DNA of 64,000 nt from Psychrobium sp051201665 (GTDB lineage Bacteria; Pseudomonadota; Gammaproteobacteria; Enterobacterales; Psychrobiaceae). The notes beneath the pieces were generated by a model, which saw only the letters and a program-made list of their open reading frames with translations, searched no databases and had not been told where the DNA came from. The position numbers were made by a program, and so were the translations under genes. Every line of letters starts with the position of its first letter. The first letter of the stretch is position 1. Positions 1 through 9,159 of this stretch are shown here, one piece after another. The stretch lies in assembly GCF_051201665.1 (NCBI RefSeq), contig NZ_CP179210.1, positions 1,488,001 through 1,552,000 of the forward strand. The letters are read 5' to 3'.

Positions 1-299
1 TCAATTTATTGTCCACCGTAGAATACCCCCCCAACTTTCGTGGCTTACGATTAAGAAAATCGGGGGTATTGTATTTTTCTTATTCATTTTATGTAAGTAC
101 ATGAGCAAAGCGAAAAGCACTGTATCAGCAAAAGAGAAATGAACATCCAGAGCGGTGGTCAAAAAATGAAAGAAACTGGCAGCCAATTGGTGTTGTGGAG
201 CTAAATCCAGAACAACATAAGCAAGCTGCTTAACAATTTAGGCGACAACTACCTTGAAAAACGCCGAAAGTATGCAAGCTTTCCAAAAAAAACCGACAA
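1..299. other. Left-edge stretch with no recognisable intact gene
   Basis: I see no supportable gene here. An inverted repeat pairs AATACCCCC (22-30) with GGGGGTATT (62-70) across a 31-nt gap and is followed by a T-rich run, so it may be a leftover terminator. The part near 230-300 may be further decayed sequence of the amidohydrolase remnant that follows, but I could not establish a continuous frame. Confidence 0.4.
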
Positions 300-582
300 T
301 ATGTACTTCAAGAAAGTGTATTAACGTTGCCGCAATTTGTGATGCAAAGCAGCTATAAGGCTGCGCAAGCAATAAAGTTACCTGAGCGCGGTTTATTAAC
401 TAATGGATTCTTTGCTGACATTATTATTGTCGATCTTAAAAAATATAAAGATAAAGCAAGCTTTTCTCATTGGAACGTTCTTTCTGAGGGGGGTTGAAAC
501 AGTGATTGTTAACGGCTCAATTGTTATTGAAAACAGTCAATTTACGAATATTCTTGCAGGACGTGTTTTAACAAAAAAATAG
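300..582 (+). pseudogene. Frameshifted C-terminal remnant of an amidohydrolase (D-aminoacylase-like)
   Basis: Plus-strand reading gives a segment with LPQFVMQSSYKAAQAIKL, then RGLLTNGFFADIIIVD, up to a stop at about 496. Reading resumes one frame over with GVETVIVNGSIVIE and ends at the TAG at 580-582. A glycine-rich ADI-(V/I)-D strand, then a GVETVIVNG strand, then a final G-(K/R)-VL is the usual end of metal-dependent amidohydrolases of the N-acyl-D-amino-acid deacylase and dihydroorotase group. The break lies in a run of G (488-493), which suggests a single-base slip. The N-terminal metal-binding part is absent or beyond the window. The family assignment is from memory of the motif order and the exact substrate cannot be told. 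Confidence 0.5.
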
Positions 583-599
583 TAATAATCGATGCCTAA

Positions 600-634
600 A
601 ATAAGGGAAACAAAAAGATTCTGTTTCCCTTATT
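600..634. terminator. Bidirectional terminator between the amidohydrolase remnant and dsbB
   Basis: A perfect 13-bp inverted repeat, AATAAGGGAAACA (600-612) and TGTTTCCCTTATT (622-634), encloses a 9-nt loop. It lies 5 bases past the dsbB stop codon and between two convergent units, so it could end transcription from both sides. Confidence 0.7.
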
Positions 635-638
635 AAGG

Positions 639-1163
639 TTAAATTTTAAATTGATTACTAGCGCGCAATCTATTGAGCACAACAATCAAAAATGTTGCCA
701 CAAAACAGCCAAAAATAACCACCATCCACTGGGACATTGACCAACCAATAAACATCCATGAAATTGATGCGCAGTCGCCATCAGCCTTAAAGATGAAGGG
801 TAACCATTCATCTAATGGCAGTGTGTGGGCGAAATTAGGTCGAAAATCACAGCTGAAAAAAGGCGATTGCGTCGTTTGAATGCCTACATGCTCAATGGCT
901 AATAGCAGACCTTTGATAGCGCTATATCCCCACAATGCATAACCAGCCAATCGACAACCAAAATTTTGCGGCGCAATAGCACCCACTAACCCTGCGCCAA
1001 CAAGGCCTAACATTGCTGTACGTTGATAAATACACATGACACAAGGCGCAAGCCCCATGATATGTTGAAAATACATTGCAACTAATTCAAAGGTAGTGGC
1101 GACGCCAGCCAGTGTAAGCCAGGCTTTTCGTTCTGTTGGTAGAGAGTTTAAAAAGGTTAACAT
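639..1163 (-). CDS. dsbB: Disulfide bond formation protein B
   Basis: Inner-membrane quinone reductase that reoxidises periplasmic DsbA and passes the electrons to ubiquinone. The 174-residue product has four hydrophobic segments. The first periplasmic loop carries the redox pair C41-V-M-C44 followed by IYQR, the family signature. The second loop carries C105 (in SCDFRP) and C131 (in DGDCAS), the pair that exchanges with DsbA. Length is normal for the family. It follows nhaB on the same strand with about 75 bases between them, and the order dsbB-nhaB-fadR is the same as in Escherichia coli. The start is the first ATG, with no strong ribosome binding site. Confidence 0.95.
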   Translation of the reverse strand: MLTFLNSLPTERKAWLTLAGVATTFELVAMYFQHIMGLAPCVMCIYQRTAMLGLVGAGLVGAIAPQNFGCRLAGYALWGYSAIKGLLLAIEHVGIQTTQSPFFSCDFRPNFAHTLPLDEWLPFIFKADGDCASISWMFIGWSMSQWMVVIFGCFVATFLIVVLNRLRASNQFKI

Positions 1164-1198
1164 GAATAACTCGTTGATTTTAAATCTAGATAATATAA

Positions 1199-1228
1199 GA
1201 AAAAAGCGTATCCGAAGATACGCTTTCT
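1199..1228 (-). terminator. Terminator of nhaB
   Basis: The stem AAAGCGTATC (1203-1212) and GATACGCTTT (1217-1226) reads on the minus strand as a 10-bp hairpin with a UUCG tetraloop followed by a T run. This is a typical intrinsic terminator, just after the nhaB stop. Confidence 0.85.
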
Positions 1229-1237
1229 AATAACACC

Positions 1238-2830
1238 TTAGTGGTGATCGCCGCCGGAAGGCTCAACGATTGCCGAGTGATGTTTAATTAATCCTTTCTC
1301 ATAAAGCTTTTCTGTACTGTCTGTTAAGAAGCCTGACTGGATACAGATGAAACCTACGATTGACAGTACGATGGTGTATGGCAATGCCATGTAGACCATA
1401 CGACCGTAGCTTAGTCTAACCAGCGGTGCTAATGCACTCGTTAACAAGAATAAGAACGCTGCTTGACCATTTGGTGTTGCAACACTTGGTAAGTTAGTAC
1501 CTGTGTTAATTGCAACAGCTAGCATGTCAAACTGGTCGCGGTTAATACGGCCATCTGCCAAGGCTTGAGCAATTTGTTCAATATAAACGGTACCAACAAA
1601 TACATTATCACTCACCATCGATAATAAACCGTTGGCAATATAGAACATTACCATTTGCGTATTACCTTCATAACTCAATACCCAAGTAATCACTGGCGTA
1701 AATAAGTTTTGGTCAATAATTACGGCAACGACAGCAAAGAAGACAGCGAGTAGCGAAGTAAACGGTAGAGCTTCTTCAAACGCTTTACCAAGTGCATGTT
1801 CTTCAGTAATACCGTTAAATGCAGTCGCTAATACGATAACTGATAAACCGATTAAGCCAACAGCGGCTAAATGAAGCGCTAGACCAACAACTAACCAGCC
1901 AGCGATAACACCTTGGGTAATTAGCTTTGCTTTGTCTTTAGGCGTACGGCGTCTGTCTTGCTCGTCTGCATAATCAGACAATACTTTATGAACGTTCTTT
2001 GGCAGTTGAACACCGTAGCTAAACCAGCCCATTTTTTCGATGACAAAACAGGTGATCAAGCCAAAGATAAATACAGGGATTGTTACTGGCGACATGCGGA
2101 TAGCAAATTCAATGAATTCCCATCCTGCTTTTTCTGCAATGATTAAGTTTTGCGGTTCGCCAACTTTAGTCATTACGCCGCCTAGTGCAGTACCAACACC
2201 AGCGTGCATCAATAGGTTACGTAAGAAACCACGAAACTGTTTTAAATCAGCACGATGTTGTTCGTGAAAGTCTTCTTCGTGTGTGTGGTCATGATCGTGA
2301 TCATAATGTTTACCAGAAGAGACTTTGTGGTAAACGCTATAGAAACCTATAACAACACTGATCACAACGGCGATAACCGTTAGCGCATCTAAAAATGCTG
2401 ATAAAATGGCACCAGCGGCACAAAAAGCCAATGACAAAACGACCTTTGAGCGTAGTTTAGTAATTAACTTGGTAAATACAAAGAGCAGCAAGTCTTTCAT
2501 GAAGAATATACCTGCTACCATGAAAATTAGTAGTAATACTACTTCCATATTAGCTGATATTTCATGCAGTACCATCTTCGGGGATGTCATGCCTATCGCA
2601 ACGGCTTCTATCGCTAACAAACCACCAGGTTGTAATGGGTAACATTTTAATGCCATTGCTAGGGTAAAGATAAACTCACCGACGAGCAACCAACCGGCAA
2701 CGAATGGGTCAACTAAATAGAAGACAAAAGGGTTAATAACTAAAAAGGTAATAATCGCTAATTTGTACCATTTAGGCGAGTTGCCTAAGAAGTTACGCAT
2801 AAACGCTTGATTAAGTGACATTGTCGACAT
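1238..2830 (-). CDS. nhaB: Na+/H+ antiporter NhaB
   Basis: Electrogenic sodium/proton antiporter of the inner membrane, important for pH and sodium balance in a marine bacterium. The 530-residue protein has about twelve hydrophobic segments and the family stretches MHAGVGTALGGVMTKVGEPQ, SDNVFVGTVYI and INTGTNLPSVATPNGQAAF. The start ATG at 2830 is preceded by GAGGAA at good spacing. An odd feature is a histidine/aspartate-rich cytoplasmic loop around residues 172-192 (KHYDHDHDHTHEEDFHEQH) and a C-terminal GGDHH, which I do not recall from the E. coli protein. It is transcribed divergently from fadR, as in enterics. Confidence 0.95.
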   Translation of the reverse strand: MSTMSLNQAFMRNFLGNSPKWYKLAIITFLVINPFVFYLVDPFVAGWLLVGEFIFTLAMALKCYPLQPGGLLAIEAVAIGMTSPKMVLHEISANMEVVLLLIFMVAGIFFMKDLLLFVFTKLITKLRSKVVLSLAFCAAGAILSAFLDALTVIAVVISVVIGFYSVYHKVSSGKHYDHDHDHTHEEDFHEQHRADLKQFRGFLRNLLMHAGVGTALGGVMTKVGEPQNLIIAEKAGWEFIEFAIRMSPVTIPVFIFGLITCFVIEKMGWFSYGVQLPKNVHKVLSDYADEQDRRRTPKDKAKLITQGVIAGWLVVGLALHLAAVGLIGLSVIVLATAFNGITEEHALGKAFEEALPFTSLLAVFFAVVAVIIDQNLFTPVITWVLSYEGNTQMVMFYIANGLLSMVSDNVFVGTVYIEQIAQALADGRINRDQFDMLAVAINTGTNLPSVATPNGQAAFLFLLTSALAPLVRLSYGRMVYMALPYTIVLSIVGFICIQSGFLTDSTEKLYEKGLIKHHSAIVEPSGGDHH

Positions 2831-3311
2831 TTGTTCCTCACGTAGAGAAGAAAACCACAGTAATCTATCAACACTTTACTGCATAACTAGCAACTTGTTT
2901 TGTGAACTAATTATTAGTTGGTGATAGACGTGCTTTTCGCATCATTAATAATGGCCTCTATTAATTACAGGCATTGCATCAATTTGCAAGCGATCTGCTT
3001 ATTTATCCACTTAAAATTGTTAATTTATTGTATTAACCGTTGTTTAATTAATCAAAGTTAAAAGTGTGGACGCTGTGGTCAGGTTTTATTTTGATTGCCA
3101 TCTATTATTTGATGACGATTTTATTGCATAAATTGAAAGCAATCGTCCAATTGAAAGAAGGTAGAGTGTTAGAGATCACTCTTTATCACAATAATCTTGC
3201 GATTGATTAAGAATCATCTTAAAAGAGCTAATACGTGAAATAAATCGGTATCAATTTCAGCTAGCTCTGTTATTATTCTTTGAATTTTATTGCAATTGAT
3301 TTGAGTGTTTA
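2831..3311. other. nhaB-fadR divergent intergenic region
   Basis: About 480 bases with no gene. It must hold the promoters of nhaB and fadR. It is AT-rich, with a GTGGTCAGG stretch near 3075-3083 that resembles half of a FadR operator but is too weak to call. I see no RNA gene or repeat. Confidence 0.4.
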
Positions 3312-4031
3312 ATGATTTATAAGGCGCAAAGCCCAGCCGGATTCGCTGAAGAATATTTAGTAGACTCTATTTGGACGGGACGTTTTCCTCCTGGCTCATA
3401 CCTTCCCGCTGAACGTGAACTTTCAGAACTTATTGGTGTAACACGAACAACTCTTCGTGAAGTATTGCAACGTCTTTCTCGCGACGGTTGGTTGCAGATT
3501 CAACATGGTAAACCGACTAAAGTTAATAACTATTGGGAAACCGCCGGACTAAGTGTGCTTGTTACTATGGCACGTTTAGACCAAAACGGTATTCCAGAGT
3601 TAGTTGATCAGTTATTGTCTGCACGAACTAATGTGTCAATTATTTATATTCGTGCAGCGATGAAAGCGGCTCAAGAAAAAAGTGTAGATATCTTAAAACA
3701 GTATAAGAACATTGAAGATAACGCTGAAGCTTATTCTGATTTTGACTATTCATTGCATCATCAATTAGCGTTTGCATCAGGTAATCCAATTTACGTACTG
3801 ATCCTTAATGGCTTTAAAGATATGTACAGTCGCCTTGGTAAACTCTATTTCGAATTAGACGAAGCGCGTCGTTTAGCTGACAACCATTACGAAGAGCTTA
3901 TCAAAATTTCAGAATCAGGCGACTACGATCAGGTTGTTATCGCGATGCGTCGTTATGGTTTAAAAACAGCAAAACTGTGGATGTCACTGCGAGACAGAAT
4001 GCCAACTGATATTGTTGTGCCAATTCGCTAA
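3312..4031 (+). CDS. fadR: Fatty acid metabolism regulator FadR
   Basis: GntR-family transcription factor that represses fatty-acid degradation and activates unsaturated fatty-acid synthesis; acyl-CoA releases it from DNA. The N-terminal winged helix (residues about 10-75) contains the FadR-typical FPPGSYLPAERELSELIG and GVTRTTLREVLQRL, followed by WLQIQHGKPTKVNN. The C-terminal all-helical acyl-CoA domain keeps LAFASGNPIYVLILNG. At 239 residues it is the canonical length. The first ATG matches the known protein start. Its stop is only 8 bases from the convergent spoVR stop. Confidence 0.95.
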   Translation: MIYKAQSPAGFAEEYLVDSIWTGRFPPGSYLPAERELSELIGVTRTTLREVLQRLSRDGWLQIQHGKPTKVNNYWETAGLSVLVTMARLDQNGIPELVDQLLSARTNVSIIYIRAAMKAAQEKSVDILKQYKNIEDNAEAYSDFDYSLHHQLAFASGNPIYVLILNGFKDMYSRLGKLYFELDEARRLADNHYEELIKISESGDYDQVVIAMRRYGLKTAKLWMSLRDRMPTDIVVPIR

Positions 4032-4039
4032 GTAAGTTT

Positions 4040-5554
4040 TTATTCTGGACTCGGTGCTTTTGGGCATCGAGTTATCTCGCTAACTTTCCCCGCTTCACTC
4101 TCGCTTTCTAAAATAACTTCAAACCCCCATAATCGATACAAATGTTTAAGCATCTCGTCGATGTTGTCTCCCAGCGAAATATTATGATGGCCGTAGTGGC
4201 GCAGCGTAATCGATCTATCTCCGCTGATATCAACGCGATGTATTTGAATATTGGGTTCAAGATAGCTTAAGTTGTATTGTTGAGACATTGCCTCTCGAAT
4301 TTTTAAATATCCTTGCTCATTATGGATTGCATCAATTTCAATAAAGTTATTTCGATCATCATCTAACGTATTAAATAGTTTTAGTTCGCGGATCAGATGC
4401 GGCGACAAATACTGACTGATGAAACTTTCATCTTTGAAGTTTTTGCAGGCAAAATGCAAAGTGTGCAACCAGTCACTCCCTGCTACATCAGGAAACCATG
4501 CTTTATCTTCAGCGGTAGGTTCTTCGCACATTCGTTTGATGTCCTGAAATATCGCAAAGCCTAATGTATAAGGATTGATACCTGAGTAATAGGGGCTGTT
4601 GTACGGGGGCTGATAGACAACGTTAGTATGATGATGCAAAAACTCTAGCATAAAACTGTTATCTACTTTTCCTTCATCGAATAAAGTGTTGATGATGGTG
4701 TAGTGCCAGAACGTTGCCCATCCTTCGTTCATGACCTGTGTTTGACGTTGCGGATAAAAGTATTGCGCTACTTTTCTTACTATTCTTACAAGTTCACGCT
4801 GCCATGACTTTAGAAGTGGTGCGTTTTTCTCGATAAAGTACAGAATATTTTCCTGGGGTTGTTGAGGAAAACGATGGGTGTTTAGATTCTCTTCAACCTG
4901 TTTAGATTTAGGAACCGTGCGCCATAAATCGTTGACTTGTGCTTGCAGAAAAGCTTCGCGCTCATCTTGGCGGTTCTTTTCTTCGTGAAGTGATATTTTC
5001 GCAGGGCGTTTATAACGGTCAACACCGAGATTCATTAACGCATGACAAGAGTCGAGCGTGTCTTCTACCGCTTTAACACCATACTTTTCTTCGCAATCAC
5101 TGACAAATTTTTTGGCGAAAACAAGGTAATCAATAATAGAGTCGGCCTCTGTCCACGTTGTAAAAAGGTAGTTGTTTTTAAAGAATGAGTTGTGGCCGTA
5201 GCAAGCATGAGCAATCACTAACGCTTGCATTGTCATTGAGTTTTCTTCCATGAGATAACTAATACAAGGATTTGAGTTAATAACAATTTCGTACGCCAAG
5301 CCCATTTGACCACGATGATAGTTTTTCTGCGTTTGAATAAACTTTTTACCGTAACTCCAATGATTGTAGCCAATGGGCATACCGACGCTAGAGTAGGCGT
5401 CCATCATTTGTTCTGATGATATAATTTCGATTTGGTTAGGGTAGGTCGTTAAACCAAATCCACAGGCAACATCACTAATAATGCTGTCAAAGTATTCAAG
5501 TTTTTCGAAAGTCCATTCGCAATCTTTAAATTTCGTTGCCGATTGATTAGTCAT
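4040..5554 (-). CDS. spoVR: SpoVR family protein (YcgB-like)
   Basis: Member of the SpoVR/YcgB family, 504 residues, cytoplasmic, of unproven biochemical role. The family is named for a Bacillus spore-cortex gene but is widespread in non-sporulating bacteria, where it is usually in one operon with prkA and yeaH. Recognisable stretches are SYGKKFIQTQ, the NEGWATFWHYTI block with histidines likely to bind metal, and YTLGFAIFQDIKRM. It is the third gene of prkA-yeaH-spoVR, 8 bases after yeaH. In E. coli the homologue ycgB sits beside fadR while yeaGH is elsewhere; here all three are together next to fadR. Confidence 0.93.
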   Translation of the reverse strand: MTNQSATKFKDCEWTFEKLEYFDSIISDVACGFGLTTYPNQIEIISSEQMMDAYSSVGMPIGYNHWSYGKKFIQTQKNYHRGQMGLAYEIVINSNPCISYLMEENSMTMQALVIAHACYGHNSFFKNNYLFTTWTEADSIIDYLVFAKKFVSDCEEKYGVKAVEDTLDSCHALMNLGVDRYKRPAKISLHEEKNRQDEREAFLQAQVNDLWRTVPKSKQVEENLNTHRFPQQPQENILYFIEKNAPLLKSWQRELVRIVRKVAQYFYPQRQTQVMNEGWATFWHYTIINTLFDEGKVDNSFMLEFLHHHTNVVYQPPYNSPYYSGINPYTLGFAIFQDIKRMCEEPTAEDKAWFPDVAGSDWLHTLHFACKNFKDESFISQYLSPHLIRELKLFNTLDDDRNNFIEIDAIHNEQGYLKIREAMSQQYNLSYLEPNIQIHRVDISGDRSITLRHYGHHNISLGDNIDEMLKHLYRLWGFEVILESESEAGKVSEITRCPKAPSPE

Positions 5555-5562
5555 AATGTCAC

Positions 5563-6825
5563 CTATGACGTGGCAAATAATTCCCTAAATATAGGATAGA
5601 TATCTGCACGTTCCTTAATGTGTTTAATAGCAAATTCAGGATACAGCTCACTAATTTTCTGATAACAGTGCCACATTGACTGATGGCTACTCTTAGTTAT
5701 CTCGATATAGCTGAAATAGCGAGTATTAGGGAGCAAATCCCGTTCTATGACTTCCTTACATAGTGGTGTGTCGTCATTCCAATTATCACCGTCAGAGGCT
5801 TGTGCTGCATAAACATTCCATTGTGATGTTGGATAACGTTGTTGTTGAATCTTGTGCATTAATCTCAACGCACTGGAAACTACGGTACCGCCAGTTTCTT
5901 GAGAATAAAAAAATTCATGTTCATCGACTTCTTTGGCTTGAGTGTGATGCCTAATATAAACAACTTCAGTTGTTTGATAAGTTCGAGACAAGAATAAGTA
6001 CAATAAGATATAGAATCGTTTTGCAATATCTTTCGTTTCTTGATCCATCGAGCCTGATACATCCATGATACAAAACATAACAGCTTTTGAACTTGGCACT
6101 GGTGTACGCGCGTAATGATTAAACTGTAAATCGAAATCATCAATGAAGGGCACGCGATTAATACGCTCTTTACAATGCTGAATCTGTGCTTCTAGCGATT
6201 TACGCGCTTGATAATTTTCACCACTACTTTGTTCCAACGTGGCTAATTGCTCCTCCAGTGCTGTTAACTCACGTTTCGTTGAACCCGTTAGCGCAATGCG
6301 ACGGGAAATTGATTTCTTCAGTGAGCGTACAATATTAATATTATTGGGCAGACCTACTTCTGAAAAACCGTGGCGCGTTGTTTTAAATTCCTGGGCATCA
6401 GAATTTTGCTTAGTTTCTAGATTGGGTAGCGCTAAATCTTCAAACAATAGATCTAAGTATTCGTCATGAGAAATCTCAAAAGTAAACTCATCTTCACCTT
6501 CTCCTTGATCACTTGCACTTCCCTCGCCAGCTCCTTGGCTACCTGATTGCTTTGGGCGCTCAATTTTATCGCCTTGTTGAAACTGATCATTTCCAGGATG
6601 TACGCGCTGTCTTTCCCCATCATTGGCATGGTGAAAAATAGGCTCGCTCAAATCCCGTTTAGGAATAGTGATATTTTCGCCAGAACTTACATCAGTTACA
6701 CTGCGATCAGTGATGACATGGTCTATTGAACGTTTGATTTGTTCTTTGTGGCGATTTAAAAAGCGCTGTCGATTGACAGAACTTTTATTTTTCGCATTTA
6801 AACGTCGATCGATAAAATGAGACAT
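5563..6825 (-). CDS. yeaH: YeaH/YhbH family protein (DUF444)
   Basis: DUF444 protein of 420 residues, with a von Willebrand A-like fold in its second half. A charged, low-complexity N-terminal part (residues about 60-115, rich in G, D, E and Q) precedes a MIDAS-like motif MDVSGSMDQ near residue 254 that would bind a divalent cation, and the block QETGGTVVSSALRLM. Its partner is the PrkA kinase encoded immediately upstream (12 bases). In E. coli YeaG-YeaH act together in the response to sustained nitrogen starvation and stationary phase. The molecular function is not settled. Confidence 0.93.
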   Translation of the reverse strand: MSHFIDRRLNAKNKSSVNRQRFLNRHKEQIKRSIDHVITDRSVTDVSSGENITIPKRDLSEPIFHHANDGERQRVHPGNDQFQQGDKIERPKQSGSQGAGEGSASDQGEGEDEFTFEISHDEYLDLLFEDLALPNLETKQNSDAQEFKTTRHGFSEVGLPNNINIVRSLKKSISRRIALTGSTKRELTALEEQLATLEQSSGENYQARKSLEAQIQHCKERINRVPFIDDFDLQFNHYARTPVPSSKAVMFCIMDVSGSMDQETKDIAKRFYILLYLFLSRTYQTTEVVYIRHHTQAKEVDEHEFFYSQETGGTVVSSALRLMHKIQQQRYPTSQWNVYAAQASDGDNWNDDTPLCKEVIERDLLPNTRYFSYIEITKSSHQSMWHCYQKISELYPEFAIKHIKERADIYPIFRELFATS

Positions 6826-6837
6826 AATGGCCTCCTT

Positions 6838-8760
6838 CTATGAGGCTTTTCGAACGCGTAAGTACCATTCAGTGAGCAAGCGAACTTGTTTTTGGGTGTA
6901 GCCTTTTTCAGTCATACGGTCAACAAAGTCAGCGTGCTTTTTCTGATCGTCAGCATTCGTTTTATTATTAAATGAAATTACTGGTAATAAGTCTTCGGTG
7001 TTTGAAAACATTTTCTTTTCAATAACAACACGTAATTTTTCGTAACTCGTCCATCGAGGGTTATTGCCAGAATTATTCGCTTTGGCGCGTAAAACAAAAT
7101 TAACGATTTCATTTCTAAAATCTTTGGGATTGCTAATACCCGCCGGCTTTTCAATTTTCTCTAACTCGTCATTAAGCGCATTGCGGTCAAATAGTTGTCC
7201 AGTTTCGGAGTCGCGATATTCTTGATCTTGAATCCAAAAATCTGCATAGGTGACATAACGGTCAAAAATATTTTGCCCATACTCGGAATAGGACTCTAAA
7301 TAAGCCGTTTGAATTTCTTTGCCAATGAACTCGATATAATTAGGAATTAGGTAGCCCTTCAAGTGCTCAAGGTATTGCTCTCTTAGTTCATCACTAAATT
7401 GTTCTCGTTCAATTTGCTGCTCTAATACATAGAATAAATGGACCGGGTTAGCGGCAATTTCATTATCATCGAAGTTGAATACTCGAGATAATATCTTAAA
7501 GGCAAAACGTGTTGATAGGCCACTCATGCCTTCGGTAACACCTGCATTGTCTTTGTATTCTTGCAGTGACTTGGCACTTGGATCTGTGTCTTTCAATGTT
7601 TCGCCATCATAGACACGCATCTTTGATTGAACGCTGGAGTTAGACGGTTTTGTTAACCGAGACAAAATACTAAATTGAGCTAACGTTTTTAAGGTATCAG
7701 GCGCACATTGAGCGTCGTTTAGCTTCGAGTTCTCTAACAATTTATTATAAATGTTTACTTCTTCAGTAACGCGTAAACAATACGGGACTTGCACAATGAA
7801 AACGCGATCTAAAAACGCCTCGTTGTTTTTATTACTCCTAAATTTTTGCCATTCAGACTCGTTTGAGTGCGCTAAAATTATGCCATTAAATGGAATAGCG
7901 GATATGCCTTCTGTGCCATTATAGTTACCTTCCTGCGTCGCAGTTAACAGAGGATGTAATACTTTAATCGGCGCTTTAAACATCTCTACAAATTCCATTA
8001 ATCCTTGATTAGAGCGACACAAAGCGCCGCTATACGAGTAGGCATCTGGGTCATCTTGGGAAAAATGCTCTAACTGACGAATATCTACTTTACCTACCAA
8101 TGCTGAAATATCTTGGTTGTTTTCGTCACCAGGTTCAGTTTTAGCAATTGCTAATTGATCAAGGATAGAAGGGTAGGATTTAACCACTTTAAATTGTGAT
8201 ATATCACCGCCAAACTCATGTAATCGTTTTACCGCCCATGGCGACATAATGGTGTTGATATAGCGTTTGGCAATGCCATATTCTCGTTCAATAATGTCAC
8301 CATCTTCATTGGCATCAAATAAACACAATGGATGGTCGTTAACTGGCGATCCTTTTAAACGGTAGATGGGCATATGCTGCATTAAGCTTTTTAACTTTTC
8401 TGCAATAGAAGACTTACCGCCGCCAACGGGGCCGAGCAAATAAATGATTTGTTTGCGCTCTTCAAGGCCCTGTGCAGAGTGTTTTAAATAGGAGACGATT
8501 TGGTCAATGGCATCTTCCATGCCATGAAAATCTTTAAAAGCTGGATAGCGATTTATAACACGATTGGAGAAAATTCGACTTAAGCGAGGATCTTGCGCTG
8601 TATCTATTGTCTCTGGTTCGCCGATTGCCATGAGTAGACGTTCAGCTGCGGATGCATAGCACGATTTATCTTGTTTACATAATTGTAAAAACTCATCGAG
8701 GGTAAACTCTTCTTCCTTGGTCGCATCAAAACGCGCTTTATAATGATTAAAAATAGACAT
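6838..8760 (-). CDS. prkA: PrkA-type AAA+ serine protein kinase (YeaG)
   Basis: First gene of the stress operon. The 640-residue protein has an N-terminal AAA+ ATPase domain with Walker A GPVGGGKSS near residue 110 and a C-terminal PrkA kinase-like domain. Other family blocks are YPAFKDFHGMEDAID and FNGIILAHSNESEWQKF. The family has been described as a serine kinase and also as an AAA+ protease-like enzyme, so the true activity is open. The start ATG follows AGGAGG at good spacing. It is followed by yeaH and spoVR with 8-12-base gaps, so one transcript is very likely. Confidence 0.94.
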   Translation of the reverse strand: MSIFNHYKARFDATKEEEFTLDEFLQLCKQDKSCYASAAERLLMAIGEPETIDTAQDPRLSRIFSNRVINRYPAFKDFHGMEDAIDQIVSYLKHSAQGLEERKQIIYLLGPVGGGKSSIAEKLKSLMQHMPIYRLKGSPVNDHPLCLFDANEDGDIIEREYGIAKRYINTIMSPWAVKRLHEFGGDISQFKVVKSYPSILDQLAIAKTEPGDENNQDISALVGKVDIRQLEHFSQDDPDAYSYSGALCRSNQGLMEFVEMFKAPIKVLHPLLTATQEGNYNGTEGISAIPFNGIILAHSNESEWQKFRSNKNNEAFLDRVFIVQVPYCLRVTEEVNIYNKLLENSKLNDAQCAPDTLKTLAQFSILSRLTKPSNSSVQSKMRVYDGETLKDTDPSAKSLQEYKDNAGVTEGMSGLSTRFAFKILSRVFNFDDNEIAANPVHLFYVLEQQIEREQFSDELREQYLEHLKGYLIPNYIEFIGKEIQTAYLESYSEYGQNIFDRYVTYADFWIQDQEYRDSETGQLFDRNALNDELEKIEKPAGISNPKDFRNEIVNFVLRAKANNSGNNPRWTSYEKLRVVIEKKMFSNTEDLLPVISFNNKTNADDQKKHADFVDRMTEKGYTQKQVRLLTEWYLRVRKAS

Positions 8761-9110
8761 TGAGCACCTCCTAGAGTGTGATGTCTCTTTATTAATCAGT
8801 GTGTCAAAATAGACTTCAAATGACCTGTTTACCGATTAACAAAGTCCAATAAAGACAATTCATATCAGCAATACTTATGTTTATGTTAATTTGGTTGATT
8901 CATTCTTTCAGCTTAGGACAGCATCTACAGGAAGGCAAAGATTTCTTTAAATACCAATTGATTCAATTCATACTATTCCCTTAAACCTCTACTGCAATCA
9001 CTTACTTTAGACTACGTTTAGCAATCTTAATTTCATAAGTTAGAACAAAAAAGTCAAAATAGATAGCACTTCTCGTTTTCAAGCTGGGCTGAAACTTAAC
9101 TTACAGGCAA
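8761..9110. other. Intergenic region upstream of prkA
   Basis: About 350 bases between the sodB terminator and prkA, presumably holding the prkA operon promoter. I see no gene. ATACCAATTGATTCAATT near 8950-8967 resembles the terminal repeat of the MITE-like family found elsewhere in the window and may be a relic of it; this is weak. Confidence 0.35.
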
Positions 9111-9134
9111 TAAAAAAGGGCCGATTGGCCCTTT
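9111..9134 (-). terminator. Terminator of sodB
   Basis: Perfect stem AAAGGGCC (9115-9122) and GGCCCTTT (9127-9134) with a 4-nt loop. On the minus strand it is followed by a T run (complement of 9111-9117), directly downstream of sodB. Confidence 0.88.
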
Positions 9135-9159
9135 AAATCTAGCTAAATATTAGCGTAGA

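Noticed and set aside
1..186. 61-codon minus-strand ORF at the left edge
   Set aside because: No family signal or ribosome site; lies in decayed sequence.
3071..3085. FadR operator between nhaB and fadR
   Set aside because: Only a TGGTC half with poor match to the rest of the operator; not enough to call.
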